A stretch of DNA of 64,000 bases from VAZQ01 sp963817135 (lineage in GTDB: Bacteria; Pseudomonadota; Alphaproteobacteria; Rhizobiales; Xanthobacteraceae). A program made the position numbers and the translations under genes. The notes under the pieces are model-generated. The model ran no database searches and was not told where the DNA came from. It saw only the letters and a list, made by a program, of their open reading frames with translations. Every line of letters begins with the position of its first letter. Position 1 is the stretch's first letter. Below, piece by piece: positions 35,131-45,840 of the stretch. The stretch is taken from NCBI GenBank assembly GCA_963817135.1, contig CAWFNG010000005.1:1-64000 (forward strand). The letters are read 5' to 3'.

Positions 35131-37821
35131 TCAAACCGCAACCGAGAAACCCATCCTGTCAGCCAGCCCCGCCATCTCCTCGATCGTTGCGATGTCGAGA
35201 CGGCCGCAGAGATGCCTGCTGCGATAGCGAGACAGGGCAACCATAATGGTTTCTGCCGCGCAGGCATACAAAACATTCGGTTGCTCGCGTTCTTCGAGGA
35301 TCCCCAACACCAATTCCTCGGGGGCCCGGATCAGGCCGCCGTTCACAATCCGAACGTCCGGCCTTTCCTTGGCAACCTCCGAGGTGACGTTGAAGGGACG
35401 GGAAACGTCGCAAACCACCGCATCCTTGCGCAAGTTACGCGATGAGATGAAGGGAAGGACCGCGTTCGTTGCGGCGAAGACGATCTGCGCGATGGGGAGG
35501 TGCTGATCGAGGTCGGTGGTGACGGTCAGCCCCGATTCATGTTCGCCAGCCGCTGTTGCAAGCGACTTCTGCCGGATCAGGTGTTCAGCAAACGTGCCGG
35601 GAGCAAAACTGCGCCGGCGGGCGGCGAGCGAAATGACGTGCCGATCGCAATCTTCGGCAACGCTGTGCAGCTTACTGATGCTTCCTGCCCCGGCCCGCGG
35701 ATTGCCGATGAGGATCAGCTTCGCCATCCGCTCTGCGCAAAGCAGGCTCAAGGCATGCCCGATTGCACCAGTAGCGCCGACGATGGCGACCGTGCAATTC
35801 GCCAGATCAAGGCGGCGGTCGGCGCATACTGTCTCGACAGCGCGCAGGGCGGCCCAGGCGGTGAGACTGTTGCCGCTGGTGAGATCCACGCCGGGGGGCA
35901 CCCGCAGGGCGAGACCCCCATCCGAGACGATCGAGCTGAAGGCGCCCAAACCAACTACCTGGGCGCCGCGCTCGGTCGCCAAATCCACCGCACTCTGAAC
36001 GAGATCAAGGGCCTCGTCCCACTCCAGGCCGACGATTTCCGAAGGCAAATACGGCAGCATGATCAATTCGCCCTCGGTAACCCTGCCATCGGCCGACCGA
36101 ACGGCGAGCACGCCAAGCGGGAAAGGTTTGACGAATTCGGCAAGGCGCGACCGGAACCCTTCCAATTCGCCGTCGGTGAATGGCTCAAGCGTCGGATCAA
36201 AGCGGCGCATGTCGTCCATGCTCAGGGGATGACCGATGAAGGCAAAGCGCGTTCGCGCCCCCTCGTCTCGCTCGTGCTGGGAGCACGCGAGCGACGCCGG
36301 CAGTTGGCGTTTTGGCAAGCCCAATCGCCGCGCAGTGCGAGAAGGCGGCCTGTTCATGAGGTGTCCCACAAGGTATCCGCCGTCGCCTCTTTGCAATGCG
36401 TCCAACAATTGTCGCAGCGCGTCGATCAGTCGATCACAGACAGCCGTGTCGGCAATAAGCGGCGGCTGGATACGCAGCACGGAACCGTGGGTGAAGGACG
36501 TCATGAGCCGAATATGCTCGACGTTCAGCAAGAAGCTCACCGCCATGTGCAGCAGAATGTTCTGACGTTGCAGCGCCGCGAGAGATCCGTCCTGGGTTCT
36601 GACGATATGATCGAGATCGAGGTCCAATCCAAGCATCAGGCCCCGCCCGCGCATATCGGCGATCAGGGACGGGTACTCCCTTTGAAGTTGCTGCAAATTG
36701 TCGCGCAGATGTCGTCCGGTCGCAGCCACATGACGCACTAGTCGTTGGTCGTCCTTGGTCAACTCGTCGATCGTCGCCAGCGCAGCCCGACAAGCAAGCG
36801 TATTGCCTGCAAAGGTAGAACCGTGCCGCAGGTCAAAATTCTCATCATACACTTCAGGGGTGTAGAGGCACGCCCCTATGGGCATCAGTCCGCCGCCGAG
36901 CGCCTTGGCAAGAGTAAGGATGTCCGGGGTCACTCCGTCCACCTCGCAGGCGAACAGGGTACCGGTTCTGCCCATGCCGGTTTGCACCTCATCGAGGATC
37001 ATCAGCACGCCATAGCGGCGACACAGCTTCAATGCGGCTTGTAGATAGCCGGCAGGCGCTACGTGAATTCCCGATTCTCCCTGAATGGGCTCGAGCAGGA
37101 AAGCCGCGAAATAATCGGGCCGCGCCTTCAAGATTGTTTCCAATACGTCAAGGTCGCCGAACGGCACATAACTGAATCCCGGTACCGGCGCGCCGAAGCC
37201 GCGCTGGAAAAATTCCGTGTCCGTCGCCGACATGCCGGCGAGCGTCAGGCCGTGGAAACCGTTATGAGCGCACAAGATGCCGAACCGACCGGTGCGGCAG
37301 CGGGCGAGCTTGAGGGCCGCTTCCACCGCCTCGGCGCCGCTGTTGGTGAACACGACATGCGCCAATCCGGGGGGAGCGACCGAAATGAGTCGTTCCGCGA
37401 GTTCGCCTGCCGCATTGGAAATCGATGTAATCACCAGATTCGGCTGCAACTCGCGCCTGACCGCCTCCAGCGCGCGCCAGATCGGTTCGGGATCGTGGCC
37501 GAAAGGCAAAGCGCCGTATTGGGCAATGAAATCAGCGTAGCGAACTCCTTGCGCGTCGATCAGATAGCATCCCTCGCCGCGAACGAAGGTCTTATCGAGA
37601 GCAAGGCGTTGGTATAGGAACCCCTTATACGGACTGACGTATTTCACATATGGATGCTGCTCCTGCAGCCGCCAATTCCGCACCTCGGAGAGTGCAATAA
37701 TCGGCAGAGGTCCAGAACCAGATTTTGCGGTTGCCGGGGGATTGCTTTGCTTGCGCAGGAGCTCCGCCAACAGCGCTCGCTTTTGCGCTTTCGTTCGTTG
37801 CTCTGCTTCGATGTCGTGCAT
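35131..37821 (-). CDS. Fusion of class III aminotransferase and acyl-ACP-reductase-like domain
   Basis: 896 residues, start two bases after the PKS stop, so coupled. Residues about 60-470 form a class III PLP aminotransferase: FTNSGAEAVEAALKLAR, LMILDEVQTGMGRTG and PLP Lys about 306 in LTLAKALGGGLMPIG. Residues about 530-896 match cyanobacterial long-chain acyl-ACP reductase (AAR): FAFIGHPL, VGLGAFSSIVSDGG, TSGNSLTAWAALRAVE, the nucleotide-binding VAIVGATGAIGHALS, VNGGLI and LYACAAE, whose C854 aligns with the cysteine that forms the acyl enzyme in AAR. Inferred chemistry: NADPH reduction of the PKS-bound thioester to an aldehyde, then transamination to a primary amine in one protein. The logic equals PigE and TamH, although the domain order and the reductase type may differ. 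Confidence 0.88.
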   Translation of the reverse strand: MHDIEAEQRTKAQKRALLAELLRKQSNPPATAKSGSGPLPIIALSEVRNWRLQEQHPYVKYVSPYKGFLYQRLALDKTFVRGEGCYLIDAQGVRYADFIAQYGALPFGHDPEPIWRALEAVRRELQPNLVITSISNAAGELAERLISVAPPGLAHVVFTNSGAEAVEAALKLARCRTGRFGILCAHNGFHGLTLAGMSATDTEFFQRGFGAPVPGFSYVPFGDLDVLETILKARPDYFAAFLLEPIQGESGIHVAPAGYLQAALKLCRRYGVLMILDEVQTGMGRTGTLFACEVDGVTPDILTLAKALGGGLMPIGACLYTPEVYDENFDLRHGSTFAGNTLACRAALATIDELTKDDQRLVRHVAATGRHLRDNLQQLQREYPSLIADMRGRGLMLGLDLDLDHIVRTQDGSLAALQRQNILLHMAVSFLLNVEHIRLMTSFTHGSVLRIQPPLIADTAVCDRLIDALRQLLDALQRGDGGYLVGHLMNRPPSRTARRLGLPKRQLPASLACSQHERDEGARTRFAFIGHPLSMDDMRRFDPTLEPFTDGELEGFRSRLAEFVKPFPLGVLAVRSADGRVTEGELIMLPYLPSEIVGLEWDEALDLVQSAVDLATERGAQVVGLGAFSSIVSDGGLALRVPPGVDLTSGNSLTAWAALRAVETVCADRRLDLANCTVAIVGATGAIGHALSLLCAERMAKLILIGNPRAGAGSISKLHSVAEDCDRHVISLAARRRSFAPGTFAEHLIRQKSLATAAGEHESGLTVTTDLDQHLPIAQIVFAATNAVLPFISSRNLRKDAVVCDVSRPFNVTSEVAKERPDVRIVNGGLIRAPEELVLGILEEREQPNVLYACAAETIMVALSRYRSRHLCGRLDIATIEEMAGLADRMGFSVAV

Positions 37822-37823
37822 AA

Positions 37824-40800
37824 TCAGTCGTCTCCCTGTGCCGCCAGAACGCTCAGCCGGCGGTCGACCTCCTCGTCGGTCATTTCATCGATGCGCTCGA
37901 GCAAATTCGCTGCTTCCTCTCCGCTCAATGGTATGTCTTCGGGCTCAGCAGCAATTCCAACCGCAGCATTTGCGGGGCGTTGGGTGCGATCCCTTCCGGG
38001 CAATTGTTCGGCGATATATGCGGCCAATGTCTTGATGCTGCTGCCTTGCTTGAACTTCGCAAGCGGAACATTGATGGCGAAATCCTCGTTGATGCGATTA
38101 CGCAACTCGACGGCTATGAGTGAGTCGAGACCGAGATTGAGTAATGGCTGTGCGGTATCGATCTGTGCTGGCGACGCTTGGATGGCTCTCGCCAAACCAT
38201 CGCGGAGATAAGTCTCCAATAACGGCGAACGCCCTGCCTCCTCTGCTTCAAGTATGTCTCGCACGCGGGAGTCCGCCGTCGAGCGGTTCTCTTCGGCGTC
38301 AGTTTCGCCCACCAAAGCGGCCAATCGTCCTGGAACACGCACTCCCGTGGCCCGGATGAATTGTTTCCAATCAGTGGGCGCCAGCGCAACTTGCACCGCA
38401 TCGCTTGAGATGAGTTCATCCAGTGCATCAAGTGTTTCGGAGACAGGCATGATCTTCGCCCCTATACGTGTGAGTTTGTCGGATGTTTCCTGACTGTGGG
38501 CCACATGCCCGACTCCACCCAACGCCCCAAAATTAACTGAAACTGCGCAACGCCCTTCGGATCTTCGATAATAGGCCAGCGAATCGAGGAAGGCATTCCC
38601 GGCAACGTAGTTGGCCTGACCAGAACTGCCGAGGATCGCCGCAACGGACGAGAACATGACGAAGAAATCCAATGGGGCATGCATGGTCAGCACATGCAAG
38701 TTCCAGGCGCCGATCATCTTCGGCGCCATGACCTTCCACATCTGTTCTTCGGTCAGGCGCTCGATCGGCGCGTCCTCCAGAACCATGGCGGCATGCATGA
38801 TTCCTCGCAACGGACCCATGACATCTTGAACTTGCTCAATGGCCCGTTGCACCTGTTCGCGATCGGCTATATCGGCTTGGCAAATCATCACTTCGACGCC
38901 CCGCTGGCGCAGGGACTCCACGGCAGCCTGCGCCCGCGCTGAGGGGCTGCTCCGGCCAAGCAAGGCCAGATGCCGTGCACCGTCTCGCAGCGAGCCGATC
39001 GGCGACGGCCAGTCCGAAACCACCCAGACCCCCAGTAATCAAGTAGGCCGCGCCGGGATCGATGCTGACAGCACGATCGGCGTCCCCGATCCTCAGCCCC
39101 GCCGCATCTTGCATGGAGATGACCAGCTTGCCGATATGCTTCCCCTGCGCCATGTACCGGAATGCGTCGGCCATGCGTGTAACCGGAAACACCCGGTACG
39201 GGAGGGGGTGCAGCTGCCTCGCCTCGAACTGCGCCATCACGTCGCGCAGCACTGCCCGGAGAAGAACTGGCCGCTGTTCGAATGCGCCGATCAGATCCAC
39301 CACGAACATGGAGATGTTGTTGCGCAGTGGCCGCATTCCAATCTTACGATTCCCGTAGATATCGGCCTTACCGATCTCAATGAAGCGTCCGTATGGGCGC
39401 AGGATGGACAGGCTCTTGTCGATCGCTTCACCCGCAAGCGAGTTCAGCACGACGTCAATGCCCTCGCCTCCGGTCAATTTGAGGATCTCGTCCGCGAAAT
39501 CGAGCGAACGGGAGTCCATTACGTGCGCCACTCCCAGTGTTGCAAGCAGCTGCCGCTTCTCCTCGGTGCCGGCCGTAGCAAACACCTCGGCGCCTGCTTT
39601 CCGCGCCAATTGCACAGCCGCAAGACCCACACCGCCGGCAGCGGAATGAATAAGCACTCGATCTCCGACCTGGATTTGCGCGAGCGTGTGGAGCGAATAC
39701 CAAGCCGTGTGGAATGCCACCGGGATCGTTGCCGCCTCCTCGCAACTGAGATGTCGCGGCTTATGGAACGCCAACTCCTGATCGACTATAAAGTGACTCA
39801 CCAAGCTGCCCGTGCCAGAAGCTATAACCTCCTCGCCGACGGCAAACCGCGAAACCATGTTGCCGACTGCAACGACCCGGCCGACCCGCTCCATTCCGAT
39901 TGTCAAGCCGCGAGGATCATCCGCTAGCTCCTCCTTTGGATAGGTCCCCATGACCTCCATCATGTCCTTGAAATTGAGCCCGGCGGCCGCGACCTCGATT
40001 TCGATCTCGTGAGGTTCAAGGGGCCTGCGTGCGTTCGCACGCGCCGTCAGGGAATCCAGAATTCCGGGCCGCAATATCTCGATGCGGAAAGGTGTGGTCC
40101 CGGTCTGACGGCCCATCCCATGCACCGTCGGGGGAGATACTGGAACCAGGCGATGCGCATAACGCAATTCGCCATGCAACGCGATTTCGTCCTCCACTTC
40201 ATCGGGCGCGCTCAATTCTTCCGCGAAGGAGACGATCTCTTCCTGCGAGCAAGTTGCCAGATCAACCAGCCGACAGTGCAGGTGCTGGTATTCGGAGATG
40301 GCAACACGGCCGAATCCCCACAATGGAGATTGCAGCACTTCCCGCATTCGAACGCTGTTGTCGATCAGCTGCGTTCCGCGGGTAACGAACCAGACGCCTC
40401 CTACCGCAATACGGTCCGTGGACGCCAATGACTGCATGAGGTGCAGTGCCCCCACGCAGCCAAGCCTCGCGGACGCTATGACGTCTTCGCTCGTCGCCGT
40501 CTGAGAGGTCTCGATGTCGCAGCTCCAGAGGTGTACGACACCCGCCAGGCGTGACGCCTCTCGGCGCACTGCGTTCATCAGGCGCTGCATGTCCTCGATA
40601 TTTCCGACGCGAATGGTGAATGCCGCTCCGTCGTCTTCTTTGAACTGCGTGCCGCGTCTCACTTCGATGACGCGATTGCCGCGTTCGCGTAGGCAGACAG
40701 CGAGCTGTGCTCCGGCGCTCGAGCGGCCGCCAGCGCCTTCATCGACAAAGATCAACCAGTTCTTGGGCTGAGAGCGGGCGTGCGCGGATGATGTCAAGGA

Positions 40801-43800
40801 AGCTGGCACCTCGGGACCACGCGCGAGAATCACCGAGTTGTGAGCGGTGTCGGCGTCCGGGCAATCAGCAATGCAGATCGCGTCCTCGAACCCTCTCTGC
40901 CGCAGCAGGTCCTTCCAGTTGCTGTGCGAGAGGTACGGTTGTCCCGGTCGCAGATCATGATCCTCGAAAGCCCGCCATTCTTTCAGCAACCCGAAGACCA
41001 AATTGGAAAGCGGCCATGGATGATTCGGCTCGAGCAGCAGAAGCATGCCCCCAGACCCAAGCAGCCGCTTGACGCGATCAATTGTGCTGCGCAGGTCGCG
41101 CGTGGCGTGCAGAACGTTGGCGGCGATGATCAGATCGAATGAATGCTCGTCAAATCCCTGCTGGAGCGGATCCCGCTCAATATCGAGCGTTCGATATTGC
41201 ACGAAGGGATAACGGGCGAATTTGTGATTTGCATTGGCAACCAAGTCGGGAGACAGGTCCGTAAACACATATTCGGTGCAGTGTTCCGGCAGGATAGGCA
41301 GGACGAAGCTGGCCGTCCCGCCAGTTCCGGCGCCGATCTCGAGGATGCGCAAAGCCTTTCCCTGAGGCAGACGCCGGACGATCTCGACGACAGATTTCTG
41401 GACCAACAGGTTGCTGATCCTCATTGTCGCCGAATCCTGGTAGAGATGCTCCAATGGAGTGAACGAACCGCGCGGAAGGAGGAGATCGAGAGGATCGATC
41501 TCGCCTCGGAGCACCGGCGCCAGTTTCTCGCCGACCAGTCGGCAGGTCGTGAGCTCGATTTGGCATTCGGGGAAGCTCTCCCATAGCCTGTTCCAAACAG
41601 CCTGCGGCTCCTCGGCCGGCGCCAACTCTTGCGGACTCAACTCCTTGAGCATCAGCCGCAGCCACTTGCGATGCTGACCTGCAATGCCGAGCCGATCAGC
41701 AAGTGCCTCCACCGACTGCACACCAGGCACCGCTGTCCAACCCAGATCGCGCAGCGCATGCGCGATATATGCCGCCAAGACGGCCCGTGCCCCCCGAGCG
41801 AATTCGTGCTGGTACCGGACACGATCGAAATCGCTGCTGCAGGAGTGCACCCTCTTGCTGCAAGACGGGAGCCAACGCCTCCACCGATGGGAGGTGACCC
41901 GAATCCCGAGTTCCGCGCCTGCCCAGACGGGGATTAAGCTTCCATTGATACTCGTAAAGAGCGCTCTGCAGAGGCTGCGCGCGCTGGCCGGCACGGCGAA
42001 AAACAAAGCCCAGAATTTCGACCAGACGGGTGCCTGCCTCATCCACTATCTGGACATCCACCTTGAACCCCGTCGCGCCGACGGTCCTCAGTTGGGCGCA
42101 AGCGAAAAGTCGATTCGGTAGGCCGTCGTAAAATCGGATGCGCTCGATCTTAACCGGCAGGTAGGCGCCGCCGCTCACGACGCTTATTGGCACGGCTGCC
42201 GTGTGAAAACATGCGTCGAGGACGGCAGGGTGCAATCGATAGTCGCTCATTTCGCCGACGTCTTTTGGGACGTGGATCTCGGCCAGCGCTTCGCCTTCTC
42301 CTCGCCACAACTGCACAATTCCCCGAAAGCTCGGACCGTATTGATACCCCATGTCGGCAAAGCGTTGGAAAAACTCCGCCCGATCCAGGCAGTGAGAGCA
42401 ACGCCGGCGGATTTCTTCGAGATCGAGCGCAGGCAGAACCGCCGGGCTCACCGGCCTTACCGATCCGCGCGCATGCAAATCCCATCCGGTGTCGGAATCT
42501 TCGGCGCGAGCATAGATAATGAATTCGCTCGATGATCGATCGAGTACCACCTGCACGGGACGCGCCGCATTTTCTTCGATGACCAGCATCTTTTGGAATT
42601 CAATATCCTCGATCACGCAGGGAACGGGTCCGAATATCTCCCTTGCTGCCGCAAGAGCCATTTCGATGTATCCCGTGCCCGGAAAAATGATCGCGTTCCT
42701 GAGCCGATGATCCGCTAAATAACCGAGATCGGCCGCATCGAGCTGCACGTTCCAGTGCGGCTGCGGTGTATCGCTTCGTTCTCCCAGGAGCGGGTGAGCA
42801 ATCTCGCCGAGGCGCTTTCGGCGAAGCTGGTCAGCTTCCCGCCAATAGGTCTCCCGCTGGAAGGGATATGATGGCAACTTGACTTCTGCAGCGTCGGGGG
42901 GAAAGAGCTTTCGCCAATCGATATCGGCGCCAAGGGTATACATCCGGCCAAGCGAGCCGAGCAGCGCAGCGCGTTCGCGCTCCTGTCGCCGTAGCGAGCA
43001 CAGCAGGCTTCCTTGAACGGAGTGCTCCTTCAAGCACTCGCGCATGTCATAACGTAGTATCGGATGCGCGCCGAGCTCCAAAAATACCTGGTGTCCCGCC
43101 TTGATGAGCGCGCCCATGGTGTCGGAGAAGAGCACCGGTTCCCGCATGTTGGCGTACCAGTATTTAGCATCAAGTTGCGCTCCATCGAACATCGTGCCGG
43201 TAACGGTCGAGAAAAACGGCGTTGATGCCGCCCGCGGCCGGATGCCGCTCAAGCATTCCAGGATATCCGTCCGAAGCTCCTCTATTTTCGGACTGTGGAA
43301 TGGAACTTCGACTTGCAGCGCGCGGCTGAACAAACCTGCATCGTTCAGAGTCTTTTCGATCTCACTCAAGACCGCGGCGTCGCCGGAGAGAGTCACCGAG
43401 CTGGGGCCGTTGATGGCGGCGATCGAAATGTGTCGCGGATGGCGGTCGACGAGGGCCGCCGCCTCAGCACGGGAAATCCCCGCTGCCAGCATTGCCCCCT
43501 GTCCAGCCAGGCGGCGTTGAAGACGGCTACGGTGGTATGCGATGAGAACCGCATCATCGAGCGACAGCGCGCCGGAGATATGCGAAGCCGCCAGTTCACC
43601 TGCGCTGTGGCCGAAGACGGCTGCTGGTTCAACGCCCCATGATCGCCAGAGCGCCGCCAGACCTACCTGCAGCGCGAAAATCGCTGGTTGCCCAATGTGG
43701 GTGTGCTGGATTTGCGAAAGCTCCTCGTCGGCCATGAGCTCATCCAGCAACGAAATCCCGGAGATTTTGGCAAAGCAATCGCAAACCTCCTCGACGGCTT

Positions 43801-45523
43801 GACGGTAGACAGGCTCATCCGCCATCAGCTCGCGCCCCATCGCCCACCATTGCTGCCCCATGCCCGAGCAGACGAAAATAGGCTTGGCAGGATCGCCTGC
43901 TGCGCGCCCCCTGGAGCTATTGGGCCTTTCTTCTGCGTTGAGAAATGCCTCGATCTGCTCCACCAGCTCCGCCCTGTCATGGCCGACCAGGGCCAAGCGA
44001 AACTCGTGGTGCGACCGCTTCGCCGTCGCGGAGAAGCAGATGTCGCGCAGGGGCGCATTCGTCAGCCCGCCCCCATCCGTGAGCGCTTTCGCGTAGGAAC
44101 GCGCCAAATCAGCAAGCGCGCGCTCGCTGCGCGCCGACAGCGGCAGCATCCATGCGCGTCCGTCCACAAGCTCAGTTGGCAGAGGAGCAGCCACGCGCGC
44201 GGAAGCGACCACGTGCTGCTGGGGCGGGGCTTCCAGGATCACGTGAGCGTTGGTGCCGCCGAACCCGAAGGAATTCACACCGGCGCGCGGCGGTTGCCCG
44301 AAGAATTCCGGCCAAGGTTCCAACTTCTGGGGCACACGTAACCGCAGCTCGTCGAATGGGATTTGTGGATTTGGCAGCTCGAAGTGCAAGTTCGCCGGAA
44401 TCTGCCGATGCTTCAAACAAAGCGCCGCCTTGAGCAATCCGGCGATGCCGGACGTCGATTCGAGGTGACCGAGGTTGGTCTTGATTGAGCCGATCACGCA
44501 ATGCTGGCCAGGCCGCTGCGCTACTCCGTAAACTTTCCCGATTGCCGTCGCCTCGAGTGGATCGCCAACAGGCGTTCCTGTGCCATGTGCCTCGACGTAC
44601 TGCACAGTGTCGGGCGAAATGCCCGCCAGCCGAAGCGCGCTGACGATATTTGCTTCCTGAGCCGCCGGGTTGGGGACCGTGATGCCGTCCGTGCGGCCGT
44701 CCTGATTAACTGCCGTGGCCCGAATGACCGCATAAATACGGTTGCGGTCCGCCAACGCGCGGGCGAGCGGCTTGAGAATGACGACCGCAGCACCTTCGCT
44801 GCGAACGAAACCATCCGCACGGGCATCGAATGCTTTGCAGCGGCCGTCAGGCGCCAACATCGAAGCTTTGGAAAACCCAATGCTCAGCTCTGGCATCAAG
44901 TGCACATTCACCCCGCCGACGAAACCCAATTCGCTTTCCCCGTTCCAAATGCTTTGACACGCCAAATGCGCGGCCACGAGCGAGGAAGAGCAGGCGGTGT
45001 CGACGACAAGACTGGGGCCTACGATATTAAAAAAGTACGAGAGACGGTTGGCGATGATGCTCAGGGCGGCGCCTAGATTGGTGTATCCATCGATGGCGTC
45101 ACGCTCGTGCGGTTGCAGCTGCAGCGCGCCATAATCGTAAGAGGAGATTCCGACGTGCACGCCGGCCCGCATGCCGGCCAAAGCAGCGAGGCTCAAGCCA
45201 GCGTCTTCGACAGCTTCGTAGGCCGTTTCAAGTAAAAGGCGTTGCTGGGGATCTGCGGCCGAGGCTTCACGCGGCGTAATTCCGAAGAATTGCGCATCGA
45301 ATCGGTCGATGCCCTCCATGAACCCGCCCCAGCGGGTATGCGTGCGTCCTCGCCTGGACGGATCCGGGTGATATACCGCGGATACATTCCATCGCTCTTT
45401 CGGGACCTCGGTGATGGCATCTATGCCAGTTACCAGTAAGGTCCACAAATCGTCCGGACTTCTCACGCCGCCGGGCAATCGACAGCCAATGCCGATGATG
45501 GCGATGGGTTCGACAGCGCTCAT
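37824..45523 (-). CDS. Highly reducing type I polyketide synthase (KS-AT-DH-MT-ER-KR-ACP), two frameshifts
   Basis: Start ATG 45523 with GCGAGGAG upstream. KS: C178 in VDTACSSSL, H313 in EAHGTGTPVG, H353 in NLGHLES. AT: S639 in FGHSAGE, VPFHSP at 739-744, malonyl-like. DH: H938 with Asn where HxxxGxxxxP has Gly, and D1102. MT: SAM motif LEIGAGTGGTA (about 41330). ER: IHSAAGGVGLAAVQLARKAG (about 39640). KR: GGLGGFG (about 39035), Ser/Tyr in FSSVAAILGSSGQANY (about 38620). ACP: LNLGLDSLIAVEL (about 38130). The frame shifts by one base near 41827-41845 (between DH and MT) and near 38985 (inside KR). No thioesterase is present; release is probably by the downstream fusion enzyme. One module with every reducing domain suggests iterative use. 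Frame errors could be sequencing faults. Confidence 0.9.
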
Positions 45524-45840
45524 GGATTCTCCTCGCAAGGGTGCCCAGCCAACGTCGACAAAACCCTACCGGTCCGACCGGCCCGGATCCAAGAATGAGC
45601 CTTGTCGCCGTGATAGACCTTGATAGCTATGAGGCTTGGAGTGCCGGTACGCGTCATGCCGATCCGAATCGACCACTGAATTCTGCTCTCGCCGCCGCGG
45701 CACTGTGGATGAACCTCACAAGCTCGATAGAAGATCGCAGGATCGCTACTTGCATCGAGGTCGTCAAGCACCTCTGCCATGGTTGAGCCAACGCGACAGG
45801 TCCAGCCGGTTCGGTTAAGAAGGCCCAAGGATGCCCCCCA
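45524..45840. promoter_or_regulatory. Divergent intergenic region of PKS and ThDP enzyme genes
   Basis: 317 bases between two divergent starts, so promoters for both are expected here. Only the PKS ribosome site (GCGAGGAG, about 45529-45536) is clear. Open frames on both strands exist but show no similarity or coding pattern I trust. No obvious operator palindrome was found. Confidence 0.4.

Noticed and set aside
35500..36741. 413-codon plus-strand frame opposite the aminotransferase fusion
   Set aside because: No domain; the opposite strand has strong motifs throughout.
45520..45786. Possible small minus-strand gene in the PKS/ThDP divergent region
   Set aside because: An 86-codon frame exists but has no ribosome site, no similarity and overlaps the PKS start region.
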